Positions 43,838-51,713 of a stretch of 64,000 nt of DNA are shown here, piece by piece. Below the pieces are notes generated by a model. It was not told the DNA's origin, made no database searches, and saw nothing but the letters and a program-made list of their open reading frames with translations. The stretch comes from Halobaculum litoreum (lineage in GTDB: Archaea > Halobacteriota > Halobacteria > Halobacteriales > Haloferacaceae). The stretch lies in assembly GCF_030127125.1 (NCBI RefSeq), contig NZ_CP126156.1:2604001-2668000 (forward strand), in the 5' to 3' direction. The first letter of the stretch is position 1. Each line of letters begins with the position of its first letter. Position numbers and translations under genes: made by a program.

Positions 43838-43852
43838 TTACGAATTTCGTAA
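43838..43852. promoter_or_regulatory. Palindrome between carA and the Lrp gene
   Basis: TTACGAA-T-TTCGTAA is a perfect 15-bp inverted repeat in the 97-nt space between divergent carA (start 43786) and the Lrp/AsnC gene (start 43884). Its length, dyad symmetry and AT content fit a site for the Lrp protein itself, controlling both promoters. Confidence 0.65.
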
Positions 43853-43883
43853 TCTCTTTGGCGACCCTCCGGCAAGGGCGTGC

Positions 43884-44297
43884 ATGGACGACCTGGACCG
43901 GCGCATCCTCAACCTCCTTCGACGGGACGCTCGGACCCCGTACACGGAGATCGCCGAGGAGGTCGGGACGAGCGAGGGGACGGTTCGAAACCGGGTGGAC
44001 CGGATGACGAGCGAGGGCGTGATCGAACGGTTCACGGTCACCACGCGCACGGGGAACGTGAAGGCGATGGTCGAGATCAGCGTCGACATGAACGTCAACA
44101 CCAGCGCCGTCTCCGAGCGGCTGGCCGACTGGGAGGAGGTCGACTTCGTGTGGCAGGTGTCGGGGCAGGAGGACATCGTGCTCATCGTCGACTGCGTCGA
44201 CACCCGTGCGGTCAACGAACTCATCACGCGCGCGAGGGAGATGGACGAGATCGAGGGGACGAAGACGCGACTCATCCTCGACGAACGCCTCGGCTGA
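43884..44297 (+). CDS. Lrp/AsnC-family transcription regulator
   Basis: A 137-residue feast/famine regulator. Helix-turn-helix: LNLLRRDARTPYTEIAEEVG then SEGTVRNRVDRM. The C-terminal half is the RAM ligand-binding domain (SGQEDIVLIVDCVD, then TKTRLILDERLG). It is divergent from carA with a palindrome between, suggesting control of carA and of itself by an amino acid. ATG 43884 is the family start; the frame before it contains the palindrome. Confidence 0.9.
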   Translation: MDDLDRRILNLLRRDARTPYTEIAEEVGTSEGTVRNRVDRMTSEGVIERFTVTTRTGNVKAMVEISVDMNVNTSAVSERLADWEEVDFVWQVSGQEDIVLIVDCVDTRAVNELITRAREMDEIEGTKTRLILDERLG

Positions 44298-44338
44298 GTC
44301 GGCGCGCGGGTCGCGCCGCGGGCCCGACCGGCCGGCCG

Positions 44339-45007
44339 TCACTCCCGGGAGGCCCGTCCCCGCCACGCGTGGACGGCGGTGTACGCCCGGTCGATGACCC
44401 GCTGGAGGCCGTCGTACCGGAGCACCGGCTCGGTCCGCCCGGCCCGGATCGCGTCGGCGACCGCCCGCGGGGTCGGCGCGTCGCCGTCGACCGTCACCCG
44501 GGTGTACGCCCGGCCGACCTCGACGGGGTAGTGGGCGTCGCTGCCGCCGACGAGCGGCACGTCGAGCCGGGCGGCGAGGCGGCGGGTCCGAGCCGCGTGT
44601 TCGGGGTTCTTGCCGTTGATCTCGACGGCGTCGAACGCGGCGCCGCTCCGGCGGGCGGTGCTCCCGCGGTACGGGTGTGCGAGCACCGCCGCGCAGTCGC
44701 GCTCGTGGGCGACGGCGACCGCCTCCCCGGGCGTCAGTTCGCCGGGGGTCGTGCGCGCGGGCGGGTCCGGGCCGACGATCAGGACGTGGCCGCGCGTCGT
44801 CGACACCTCGATGCCGGGGAGCGTCGGGAACGCCGTCTCCGTCGGGTAGGCGTAGTCGTGGTTCGTCACCGCGAGGGCGTCGAGCCCCCGACGGCGGGCC
44901 GCGGCCGTCTGGAGGCGGACGCCGAGCCGGTCGTACGCCGTCGCTCGGCCGGCGAAGCCGTGGAAGAAGCGGCTGTGGCTGTGGAGGTCGACGGCGAACG
45001 TGGGCAC
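44339..45007 (-). CDS. PHP-domain metal-dependent phosphoesterase-like protein
   Basis: A 222-residue PHP protein. The first metal motif is VDLHSHSRFFHG, followed by ALAVTNHDY, a LPGIEVST Glu and VLAHPYRGS, and SDAHYPVEVG near the end. These are the metal-binding His/Asp sites of the PHP family (DNA polymerase and histidinol phosphatase). Target substrate unknown. Start is GTG 45007, and the frame upstream is antisense to the DAG-kinase gene. Confidence 0.82.
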   Translation of the reverse strand: MPTFAVDLHSHSRFFHGFAGRATAYDRLGVRLQTAAARRRGLDALAVTNHDYAYPTETAFPTLPGIEVSTTRGHVLIVGPDPPARTTPGELTPGEAVAVAHERDCAAVLAHPYRGSTARRSGAAFDAVEINGKNPEHAARTRRLAARLDVPLVGGSDAHYPVEVGRAYTRVTVDGDAPTPRAVADAIRAGRTEPVLRYDGLQRVIDRAYTAVHAWRGRASRE

Positions 45008-45058
45008 GGCGGGGGGACTCGCCGGCAGGGCTTTGCTGTTGCGGACGGGTCGTGAGGC

Positions 45059-46009
45059 ATGCGCGTTCTCGTTCACAACCCACGGAGCGGCGACGGCAAG
45101 CGCAGCGCCCGCGCGGCCGACATCGCCCGCGACCGCGGCTACGACGTCCGGAGCTCCCGCGAGCGGGGCGACACGTACGACCTCGCGCGCGAGGCCGTCG
45201 CCGACGGGGCCGACCTGGTCGCCGCCGCGGGCGGCGACGGCACGCTCAACGACGTCGTCCGCGGCGTCGACGACGAGGACGCTCTCGACCGCGTCACCGT
45301 CGGCGTCGTCCCCGCGGGGACGGGCAACGACTTCGCCGACAACGTCGGGATCCGCGGCGTCGACCACGCGTTCGACCTGCTGGAGTCGGGCGACCGGCGC
45401 CGGCTCGACCTCGGCAGCGCCGACCTGCCGCGCGGGCCGAGCGACGACCACGACGACGACCTCCCCCCGCGACCGTTCCTGAACTCCTGTGTCGGCGGGC
45501 TCACCGCCGAGTCGAGCGCGCGGACCACTCGGGAGTCGAAGCGCCGCCTCGGCGTGCTCGCGTACGTCGTGGCGACGATGGCGCACACGCGGAGCTTCGA
45601 GGGGCTGGAGCTGGAGGTCCGCGCCGGGCCCGCGCGCGACCCGGTGTGGGAGGGGACCGCGGCGATGCTGTTGGTCGGCAACGGGCGACGGTTCCCGGGG
45701 GAGGCGCGCCGGCAGGCGAACATGGAGGACGGCAAGCTGAACGTCGTGGTCGTGGAGGACGCCCCCGGGTACGACTACCTCGCGCGCGGCGCCCTCGACA
45801 AACTCCTGCGGCGGGGGGCCTCGCACCTCACCCGGCTGAAGGTGCCGTCGCTGACGGTCGACGCCGCCAAGCCGCGCCAGTTCTCGCTCGACGGCGAGCT
45901 GGTCGAGCGGCGTCACGTCGAACTCGCCGCGCGGCCGCGGGCGATGGAGTTCGTCGTCGGCGAGGCGTACGACCGCCACCCCGAGGAGAACCCCCCGGAC
46001 GTGGTGTGA
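45059..46009 (+). CDS. Diacylglycerol kinase-family lipid kinase
   Basis: A 316-residue protein with VLVHNPRSGDGK at the start and the ATP motif AAAGGDGTLNDVVRG near residue 60. VVPAGTGNDFA and LDGE (SLDGELVERR) are further family motifs. The family phosphorylates diacylglycerol, sphingoid bases or, in archaea, related isoprenoid lipids. GGGCTTTGC is the promoter box, and the start follows it by about 27 nt. Confidence 0.88.
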   Translation: MRVLVHNPRSGDGKRSARAADIARDRGYDVRSSRERGDTYDLAREAVADGADLVAAAGGDGTLNDVVRGVDDEDALDRVTVGVVPAGTGNDFADNVGIRGVDHAFDLLESGDRRRLDLGSADLPRGPSDDHDDDLPPRPFLNSCVGGLTAESSARTTRESKRRLGVLAYVVATMAHTRSFEGLELEVRAGPARDPVWEGTAAMLLVGNGRRFPGEARRQANMEDGKLNVVVVEDAPGYDYLARGALDKLLRRGASHLTRLKVPSLTVDAAKPRQFSLDGELVERRHVELAARPRAMEFVVGEAYDRHPEENPPDVV

Positions 46010-46102
46010 GGCCGCGCCGTCCCGGCGCCCGGGCCGCCGCGGGCGGCTCGCGGCCGCGACGACACCGAAGCCGTCATGGTTCGCCCTCACGCACGACGGC
46101 GT

Positions 46103-46690
46103 ATGAGTACGGACGACGCCGGCGCGAGCGACGCCGGAGCCGCCGAGGACGTGGAGCACAAGAACGCCCTCCAGGACGTGATCGCCGTCGACAGCGACGA
46201 CAACCCGCAGGGGACGGTGAACCGGCTGGAGGCCCACACCGGCGACGGCGTCCGCCACCGCGCGTTCACCTGCCTCGTGTTCGACTCGAACGGCCGGCTC
46301 CTGCTGGGGCAGCGCGCCCCCGGCAAGCGGCTGTGGGGCACCTACTGGGACGGCACCGTCGCCTCCCACCCCGTCGAGGGCCAGTCGCAGGAGGCGGCGA
46401 CGCGCCAGCGGCTGGAGGAGGAACTGGGCATCACGCCCGACCAGTACGGCGACGTGAAACTCACCGACCGCTTCGAGTACAAGCGCTACTTCGAGAACGC
46501 GGGGCTGGAGTGGGAGGTGTGTGCCGTGCTGAAGGTCCACCTGGACGACGACGCGCTCGACCCCGACGAGGAGGAGATCGCGGGCCTGCTGTGGGTCGAC
46601 TACGACCACCTCCACGAGCACCCCGAGTGGTACCGCCAACTGCGCCTGTGCCCGTGGTTCGAGATCGCGATGCGGCGCGACTTCGAGTAG
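46103..46690 (+). CDS. idi: Isopentenyl-diphosphate delta-isomerase (type 1)
   Basis: A 195-residue Nudix-fold isomerase converting isopentenyl to dimethylallyl diphosphate, needed for ether lipids and carotenoids/retinal. HRAFTCLVFDSNGRLLLGQR and ASHPVEGQSQEAATRQRLEE followed by ELGI are the Nudix-type active site, with EYKRYFENAGLEWEV after it. The first 25 residues are an acidic Ala/Asp extension. It is followed by a JAMM gene at six bases, so the two may share an mRNA. Confidence 0.92.
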   Translation: MSTDDAGASDAGAAEDVEHKNALQDVIAVDSDDNPQGTVNRLEAHTGDGVRHRAFTCLVFDSNGRLLLGQRAPGKRLWGTYWDGTVASHPVEGQSQEAATRQRLEEELGITPDQYGDVKLTDRFEYKRYFENAGLEWEVCAVLKVHLDDDALDPDEEEIAGLLWVDYDHLHEHPEWYRQLRLCPWFEIAMRRDFE

Positions 46691-46696
46691 GGCGTC

Positions 46697-47158
46697 GTGT
46701 CCGCCGACCGCCTGCTGCTCCCGGCCGCGGTGCGTGACAGCCTCCACGAGCGTCGGGCGGCGGGCGCGCCGGCGGAGGTGTGTGGCGTGTTGCTGGGCCG
46801 GCGGGCGGCCGACGACGGGGACGCCGGCCACGGCGACGGCCGCGACGGCGAGGCCCCCGACCCCGTCGACCGCGTCGTCGAGGCGGTCGCCGTCGACAAC
46901 GTCGCCGCCGACCCCGAACGATTCTACGAACTGGACCCCGCCGAGACCGTCGCCGCCATCGAGGCCGGTGCGGACCGCGGGCTCGACGTCGTCGGCTTCT
47001 ACCACTCGCACCCGCGCGGCCCGGCCGACCCGTCCGCGACGGACCGCGAGCGCGCGACGTGGTCGGGGTACGTCTACTGCGTCGTCGCGCCCGACGACCT
47101 CGTCGCCTACCGGTGGACGGGGGAGACGTTCCGGCCGCTCCGGGTCGAAACGCCGTAG
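46697..47158 (+). CDS. JAMM/MPN metalloprotease-like protein (desampylase-type)
   Basis: A 153-residue Mov34/JAMM protein. The motif is complete: Glu in APAEVCGVLLG, then YHSHPRGPADPSATD (HxH-x7-S-x2-D). Archaeal proteins of this type remove or process SAMP modifiers at Gly-Gly, and some act in cofactor sulfur transfer. GTG 46697 lies six bases after idi. The window also carries a MoaD/SAMP-like fusion with an internal Gly-Gly (32975-33604). Whether it is a substrate is untested. Confidence 0.85.
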   Translation: MSADRLLLPAAVRDSLHERRAAGAPAEVCGVLLGRRAADDGDAGHGDGRDGEAPDPVDRVVEAVAVDNVAADPERFYELDPAETVAAIEAGADRGLDVVGFYHSHPRGPADPSATDRERATWSGYVYCVVAPDDLVAYRWTGETFRPLRVETP

Positions 47159-47181
47159 TCCCCCGACCCCCAACGGCGGGT

Positions 47182-47901
47182 ATGACCGACAGCGACGCCG
47201 GCCCGCCGGAGCCGGATCTGTACGACGACCTGACAGGACAGGCCGCGCTCGTGACGGGCGCGAACCGCGGCATCGGCGCCGAGATCGCCGCTAACCTCGC
47301 GGACCTGGGCGCGACGGTGTACGCGGGCGTCCGCAGCGTCACGTACGACCTGCCCGACGAGTACGAGCGCGTCGTCCTCGACGTGAGTCAGGAGGGCGAC
47401 ATCCAGGACGCGCTGAACACGATCGGCGAGTCCGAGGACGGCCTCGACGTCCTCGTCAACAACGCCGGCGTCGGCCACTTCGGGAACGCGCTCCACGAGG
47501 AGCAGACCCACCACGTCGACCACTCCATCTCGGTGAACCTCCGGGGGCCGATGCTGTTGTGTAAGTACGCGCTCCCGCCGATGCTGCGGACGGAGACGCC
47601 GCGGATCGTGAACGTCTCCTCGGGGATGGGCGCGCTCGGGGAGGCCCAGTCCGGCGGCTCGCCGTCCTACCGCGTGACGAAGACGGCGCTCAACGGCCTC
47701 ACGACGTACCTCCACGGCGAGTACGCCGACGAGGGGCTGATCGCCAACTCCGCGTGCCCGGGGTGGGTCCACACCGAGATGGGCGGCGAGGAGGCGCCGC
47801 GCGCGCCCGCGGAGGGGGCCGACACCCCGACGTGGCTCGCGCGGTTCCGCGACGGGCCGGGCGGCCGGTTCTGGCGCGACCGCGAACGGATCGACTGGTA
47901 G
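47182..47901 (+). CDS. Short-chain dehydrogenase/reductase
   Basis: A 239-residue SDR. LVTGANRGIGAEIAANLADL is the TGxxxGxG cofactor motif, LVNNAGVGHFG the structural NNAG, VNVSSGMGAL the catalytic Ser region and SYRVTKTAL the Tyr-x3-Lys pair. The absence of an Asp after strand two and presence of GVRS suggest NADP preference. The substrate is unknown. The start ATG follows CGGGT at 24 nt after the JAMM stop. Confidence 0.9.
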   Translation: MTDSDAGPPEPDLYDDLTGQAALVTGANRGIGAEIAANLADLGATVYAGVRSVTYDLPDEYERVVLDVSQEGDIQDALNTIGESEDGLDVLVNNAGVGHFGNALHEEQTHHVDHSISVNLRGPMLLCKYALPPMLRTETPRIVNVSSGMGALGEAQSGGSPSYRVTKTALNGLTTYLHGEYADEGLIANSACPGWVHTEMGGEEAPRAPAEGADTPTWLARFRDGPGGRFWRDRERIDW

Positions 47902-47966
47902 GCGGCGGCCACCCCGTCCGCGTCCGCCGCCCCTCGCGGCCGGGCAGGCACTCGCCGAAGGGACCC

Positions 47967-47991
47967 CTTATAACTTGACTGAGCTATCAAG
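47967..47991 (+). promoter_or_regulatory. TATA box with downstream inverted repeat, regulator gene 48029
   Basis: CTTATAA (47967-47973) is the TATA box, giving a start near 47997. CTTGA-N8-TCAAG (47974-47991) is an inverted repeat lying directly downstream, between TATA and start site, where a repressor would block transcription. The 49195 regulator has a related CTTG...CAAG arm pair. Confidence 0.55.
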
Positions 47992-48028
47992 CGGAACCTA
48001 CTCGCCGGAACGAGTGGTACTCTCCCCC

Positions 48029-48385
48029 GTGACCACCCACCCCGAAGTCGACTGGTCGGCGGTGTTCGCCGCGCTCGCGTCCTCGCGGCGACGGGCCGTG
48101 CTGCGTCGGCTTCGTGCGACGGCGCACGGGTCGCTCTCGGTCGCCGACCTCGCCGCGGACGCGGCGGACCCCGCGGCGTCGACCCTGGAGTTCGACCACG
48201 TCCACCTCCCGAAGCTCGTCGACGCCGGACTGATCGTCGCGGACGACGACGGCGGGACCGTCACGACGACCCCCGTCGCGGAGGCGCTCCCGGACCCGCT
48301 GCTGGCCCCGGAGGAACACGGCGCGCCGTCCCCGGCGGCGCCGACGGAGCGCGCCGGCGGCGTCGCCGACACGGACGACGACTGA
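48029..48385 (+). CDS. Winged-helix regulator (DUF7344-like), first paralogue
   Basis: A 118-residue protein. VDWSAVFAALASSRRRAVLR and HVHLPKLVDAGLIV form the winged-helix core. GTG 48029 is chosen since the protein then begins MTTHPEVDWSAV, aligning position for position with the paralogue at 49195 (MAEDPRRDWSAV). The frame is open to TTG 47975, but that codon lies within the promoter. It probably binds DNA and may control itself through the inverted repeat upstream. Confidence 0.72.
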   Translation: MTTHPEVDWSAVFAALASSRRRAVLRRLRATAHGSLSVADLAADAADPAASTLEFDHVHLPKLVDAGLIVADDDGGTVTTTPVAEALPDPLLAPEEHGAPSPAAPTERAGGVADTDDD

Positions 48386-48452
48386 GGCCGGCGGCTGTCG
48401 CCGAGGGGGCCGGGACGCGAGTACTCAATACCGCCAGCGGTGTACGGCCCCC

Positions 48453-49139
48453 ATGGCAGTCATCGCGGAGTTCACCGTCGAGCCCGAGCAGTTCGTGCTC
48501 GGGCGGGTGCTGGCCCGCGCGTCCGACATCGAAGTCGAGATGGAGCGCGTCGTGCCGAGCTCCCGACGCGTGATGCCGTACATCTGGGTCCGGAGCCCCG
48601 ACCTCGACGCCTTCGAGTCGGACATCCAGTCCAGCGAGTACGTCGAGGATGTGGTTCCGTTGGACGTCCTCGACGGGCGCGGCCTCTACCGGGTCGAGTG
48701 GAGCGAGGAGGTGCGGAGCCTCATCTTCGCGATGGCGGAGTTCGACGCGACCATCCTCGAGGCGCACAGCGCCGGCCGGTGGTTCTTCCGGATCCGGTTC
48801 GAGGACCGCTCGCGGGTGGCGGAGTTCAACGACTTCCTCCGGACACGCGGCATCGACATCGCGATGACGCGGCTGTACACCCTGGTCGGCGACGAGGACG
48901 CCGAGGACCCGTTCGGACTGACCGACACCCAGCGCCGGTCGCTGGCGTTGGCGATCGACCGGGGGTACTTCGAGGTGCCGCGCCGGACGACGCTGCGCGA
49001 GTTGGCGGGCGAGCTCGGCGTCAGCGAACAGTCGCTGTCGGAGACGGTTCGCCGCGGGGTCAACAACGTCCTCCAGCGGACGGTCGCCTCCGGGATCGAC
49101 CCGCCGTCGTTGCCCGACGACGTCGACGCCGATCGTTAA
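48453..49139 (+). CDS. BAT-type regulator with C-terminal HTH (HTH_10)
   Basis: A 228-residue protein of the bacterio-opsin activator-like family. The N-terminal 150 residues form a sensor domain of alternating strands, and the C-terminus is LTDTQRRSLALAIDRGYFEV with RRTTLRELAGELGVSEQSLS, the HTH_10 DNA-binding domain. BAT proteins control bacterio-opsin, gas-vesicle or other light and oxygen responses; the sensed signal here is not known. A CTCAATAC box at about 48424-48431 fits a leaderless start at ATG 48453. It lies between two paralogous winged-helix genes. Confidence 0.85.
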   Translation: MAVIAEFTVEPEQFVLGRVLARASDIEVEMERVVPSSRRVMPYIWVRSPDLDAFESDIQSSEYVEDVVPLDVLDGRGLYRVEWSEEVRSLIFAMAEFDATILEAHSAGRWFFRIRFEDRSRVAEFNDFLRTRGIDIAMTRLYTLVGDEDAEDPFGLTDTQRRSLALAIDRGYFEVPRRTTLRELAGELGVSEQSLSETVRRGVNNVLQRTVASGIDPPSLPDDVDADR

Positions 49140-49140
49140 G

Positions 49141-49158
49141 CGCTTGATATAGCAAGCG
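49141..49158. promoter_or_regulatory. Inverted repeat overlapping the promoter of regulator 49195
   Basis: CGCTTG-ATATAG-CAAGCG is a perfect 6+6+6 inverted repeat whose spacer contains the TATA-like ATATAG. Occupancy would block TBP/TFB binding. Transcription would begin near 49176 and the ATG is at 49195. Confidence 0.6.
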
Positions 49159-49194
49159 ACACCGGTAGGTGCGACAAGTACGCTACCTTCTAGC

Positions 49195-49539
49195 ATGGCG
49201 GAAGACCCGCGGCGCGATTGGTCGGCGGTGTACGACGCACTCTCCCACGACGTGCGGCGGGGCGTTGTCCGGCGCCTCGCCGGGGAGGGGCCGGCACCGG
49301 TGTCGACCGAGTCGCTGGCCGAGGCGGTCGCCGACGGGCCGGGGGTCGACGGGGAGCCGGAGGTGGAACTGCGCCACCTCCACCTCCCGAAACTGGCCGA
49401 CGCGGGGCTGATACGGTGGGAACGCGGCGACGGCGCCGTCGTGGCGACGCCGTTCGTGCGCGAACTCCCCGCCGCGTTGTACCGGCCCGCGACCGTGCTC
49501 GGCGCGGCGTTCGAGACCGCCGGACGCGCGGACGACTGA
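49195..49539 (+). CDS. Winged-helix regulator (DUF7344-like), second paralogue
   Basis: A 114-residue protein homologous to the 48029 product. RDWSAVYDALSHDVRRGVVR and LRHLHLPKLADAGLI align with it directly. A small insertion and a C-terminal helix differ. Its promoter carries the inverted repeat at 49141-49158. It is followed by a HalOD1-domain gene four bases away. Confidence 0.72.
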   Translation: MAEDPRRDWSAVYDALSHDVRRGVVRRLAGEGPAPVSTESLAEAVADGPGVDGEPEVELRHLHLPKLADAGLIRWERGDGAVVATPFVRELPAALYRPATVLGAAFETAGRADD

Positions 49540-49543
49540 GCCG

Positions 49544-49849
49544 ATGCCGTCCCACGACGACCGGACGGACGACGTCCCGACCGACACGGGGTGGCGCGTC
49601 CCGGCCGACCCGGTCGAGCCGGAGCCCGTGAGTGTCCGCGTCGTCGAGTGCGTGGCCGAGGCGACCGGTCTCGACGCCACCGACCTCGACCCCCTGTACG
49701 AAGTCGTCGACCCGGACGCGCTCGACGCGCTGTTCCCCCCGGACGGGCCGGGCGGCTGTCGGGTCGGCTTCCGCTTCGCCGGGTCGGTCGTCGAGGTGAG
49801 CGGCGACGGCGACGTGATCGCCGTGACGGCCCCGCGGGTCGACGACTGA
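49544..49849 (+). CDS. HalOD1 output-domain protein
   Basis: A 101-residue protein. VSVRVVECVAEATGLDATDL with PLYEVVDPDALDALF then GSVVEVSGDGDVIAV matches the haloarchaeal output domain HalOD1, usually found after PAS/receiver sensors or alone. Role in signalling is inferred from this association only. It probably belongs to the operon with the 49195 regulator. Confidence 0.75.
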   Translation: MPSHDDRTDDVPTDTGWRVPADPVEPEPVSVRVVECVAEATGLDATDLDPLYEVVDPDALDALFPPDGPGGCRVGFRFAGSVVEVSGDGDVIAVTAPRVDD

Positions 49850-49869
49850 CGGGTCGGTCGTCGCCGCGA

Positions 49870-49885
49870 CCGAAACGAATTTCGG
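49870..49885. promoter_or_regulatory. Inverted repeat over the promoter of the 49908 gene
   Basis: CCGAAA-CGAA-TTTCGG is a perfect 6+4+6 inverted repeat. It overlaps ACGAATTTC, the likely TATA region about 28 nt before GTG 49908. It may be an operator, or less likely a terminator hairpin of the HalOD1 gene. Confidence 0.5.
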
Positions 49886-49907
49886 CCCGTCGGAGCGTCC
49901 GCCGAAC

Positions 49908-50300
49908 GTGTCACAGAGCCGGGACGCCGTCGACGTGCTCCGCTACCCCGACGGACGGGTCGTCGTCGTCCCCGCCGGCGACGGCCGGATCGTGGTCGAC
50001 GCCGAGTCGGGGGCCGGTCGGTCGGGCGGCGCCCGTCGCCTCGCCGTGTGGCTCGCGGTCGGCGGCGTCCTCGCGTACGCCGTCGCGGTCGCCGGCAACC
50101 TCCTCCTCGGCGTCGCCGCCGCGAGCCTGCTGTACGTCGCGTTCCGGTGGGCCGGCCACGGGCGCGCTGCGGCGGCCCCCACGGTCCTCGCCGAGGACGC
50201 CCCCGCCGGGGCGGTCGACGAGGTGTTCGACGTCGACGACCGGCGGGGACCGGCGTTCGCCGAGGAGCGGCACCGTGGTGTCGAGCGGGCGGGGAACTGA
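49908..50300 (+). CDS. Haloarchaeal membrane-associated protein of unknown function
   Basis: A 130-residue protein with a short N-terminal beta region (VDVLRYPDGRVVVVPAGDG), two adjoining hydrophobic helices (about 44-80) and an acidic C-terminal tail. GTG start; the leader would be near zero from the TATA-like box at about 49876. Nothing is known of its role. Confidence 0.62.
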   Translation: MSQSRDAVDVLRYPDGRVVVVPAGDGRIVVDAESGAGRSGGARRLAVWLAVGGVLAYAVAVAGNLLLGVAAASLLYVAFRWAGHGRAAAAPTVLAEDAPAGAVDEVFDVDDRRGPAFAEERHRGVERAGN

Positions 50301-50362
50301 GCCGGCGGGCGACCCGGGGGCGTGGGGATCGGGCTCGTGGCGTCGCTGAACGCTATCAAACC

Positions 50363-50370
50363 GTTTATAC
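50363..50370 (+). promoter_or_regulatory. TATA box of the aIF5A operon
   Basis: GTTTATAC with its centre 27 nt before ATG 50394 is a textbook haloarchaeal promoter for a leaderless mRNA covering aIF5A and agmatinase. Confidence 0.7.
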
Positions 50371-50393
50371 CGCGGCGACGGGAACCGCGGGGT

Positions 50394-50771
50394 ATGCCGA
50401 GAGAGCAGAAGCAGGTCCGCGAACTCCAGGAGGGGAGCTACGTGATGATGGAGGACTCCCCCTGCAAGATCAACGCCTACAGCACCGCCAAGCCCGGCAA
50501 GCACGGCAGCGCGAAGGCCCGCATCGAGGGCAAAGGCGTCTTCGACGGGAAGAAGCGGTCGCTCTCCCAGCCGGTCGACGCGAAGGTGTGGGTGCCGATC
50601 ATCCGACGCAAGCAGGGGCAGGTCGTCTCCGTCTCCGGCGACGACGCGCAGGTGATGGACCTCGACACCTACGAGACGTTCACGATGCGCGTCCCCGAGG
50701 ACGAGGACTTCACGCCGGACCAGAACATCGAGTACCTCGAGTACGAGGGCCAGCGGAAGGTCGTCGGGTAA
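50394..50771 (+). CDS. Translation factor aIF5A
   Basis: A 125-residue factor that helps peptide-bond formation at proline stretches, active only when modified on a lysine. The modification loop [14 protein letters not shown] places hypusine at Lys36. [20 protein letters not shown] and the OB-fold C-terminus are typical. The next gene, 4 bp on, is an agmatinase-like enzyme, and deoxyhypusine synthase lies 4 kb further. The TATA box is 27 nt upstream, so the message is leaderless. Confidence 0.97.
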   Translation: MPREQKQVRELQEGSYVMMEDSPCKINAYSTAKPGKHGSAKARIEGKGVFDGKKRSLSQPVDAKVWVPIIRRKQGQVVSVSGDDAQVMDLDTYETFTMRVPEDEDFTPDQNIEYLEYEGQRKVVG

Positions 50772-50775
50772 GGTC

Positions 50776-51633
50776 GTGCCGTTCCCCGGTGCCGTCGCCG
50801 ACCGCGAGGACGCGGCGTACGTCCTGACGGGCGCGCCGCTCGACGCGACGACGACGTTCCAGCCGGGCGCACGCTTCGGCCCCGAGCGGGTTCGCCGCTT
50901 CGCGGCCACCTACGACGACTACGACCGACACACGGATTCGTTCTTCTCCGATCTCCGCGTCCACGACGCGGGCGACGTGCCCGCGTGGGACGCCGTCGAC
51001 GACTACCTCGACCACCTGACCGCCGAACTCCGCGCGGCCGTCATCGACGACGCCGTCCCGATCCTGCTCGGGGGCGAGCACACCGTCACGTGGGCGGGCG
51101 TGCGCGCGACCGACCCCGACGTGCTCGTGACGCTCGACGCCCACCTCGACCTCCGGAACGCGTACGACGGCAACCCGCTGAACCACGCGTGTGTCGTCCG
51201 GCGCTGCCTCGACGGCCACGCCGGTGACGACGCCGAGTACCCCACCGTCGACGAGGTGGTCGTCCTCGGCGCGCGCACCGGCTCGCCCGAGGAGTGGGAG
51301 CGCGCCGACGCGCCCGACGTGACGGTCGTCCCGCCCGCGGACGTGGCCGACTGGACGGCCGACTTCGACGGCGTCGACGGCCGCGACGCGTACCTCTCGG
51401 TCGACGTCGACGGCGCCGACCCCGGATTCGCGCCCGGGACGGGGACGATGGAGCCGTTCGGCCTCGCCCCCCGCGAGATGCGCGACGCCGTCCGCACGGT
51501 CGCCCCCCACTGCGTCGGCGTCGACGCGGTGGAGGTGAACGACCGCGACGACGGACAGGCCGCGGCGCTGGCGGGGAAGCTGCTGCGCGAGGCGGTGTAT
51601 TCCCACGCCGCCGCCCGCGACGACGCGGACTGA
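50776..51633 (+). CDS. Agmatinase-like ureohydrolase
   Basis: A 285-residue arginase-superfamily enzyme. Metal motifs are complete: GGEHTV, TLDAHLDLRN and SVDVDGADPGFAPGTGTMEPFG. In haloarchaea lacking spermidine, deoxyhypusine synthase is thought to transfer the butylamine part from agmatine, and an agmatinase paralogue removes urea from the modified aIF5A. Position 4 bp after aIF5A supports that role here. GTG start. Confidence 0.9.
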   Translation: MPFPGAVADREDAAYVLTGAPLDATTTFQPGARFGPERVRRFAATYDDYDRHTDSFFSDLRVHDAGDVPAWDAVDDYLDHLTAELRAAVIDDAVPILLGGEHTVTWAGVRATDPDVLVTLDAHLDLRNAYDGNPLNHACVVRRCLDGHAGDDAEYPTVDEVVVLGARTGSPEEWERADAPDVTVVPPADVADWTADFDGVDGRDAYLSVDVDGADPGFAPGTGTMEPFGLAPREMRDAVRTVAPHCVGVDAVEVNDRDDGQAAALAGKLLREAVYSHAAARDDAD

Positions 51634-51713
51634 GCCGGTCCGTCGCCGCCGTCCGTCCCGGCCGCCGTCGCCGTCGCGTCGGCTACATATCCCCGGAGCG
51701 TCAACGCCCCCGT

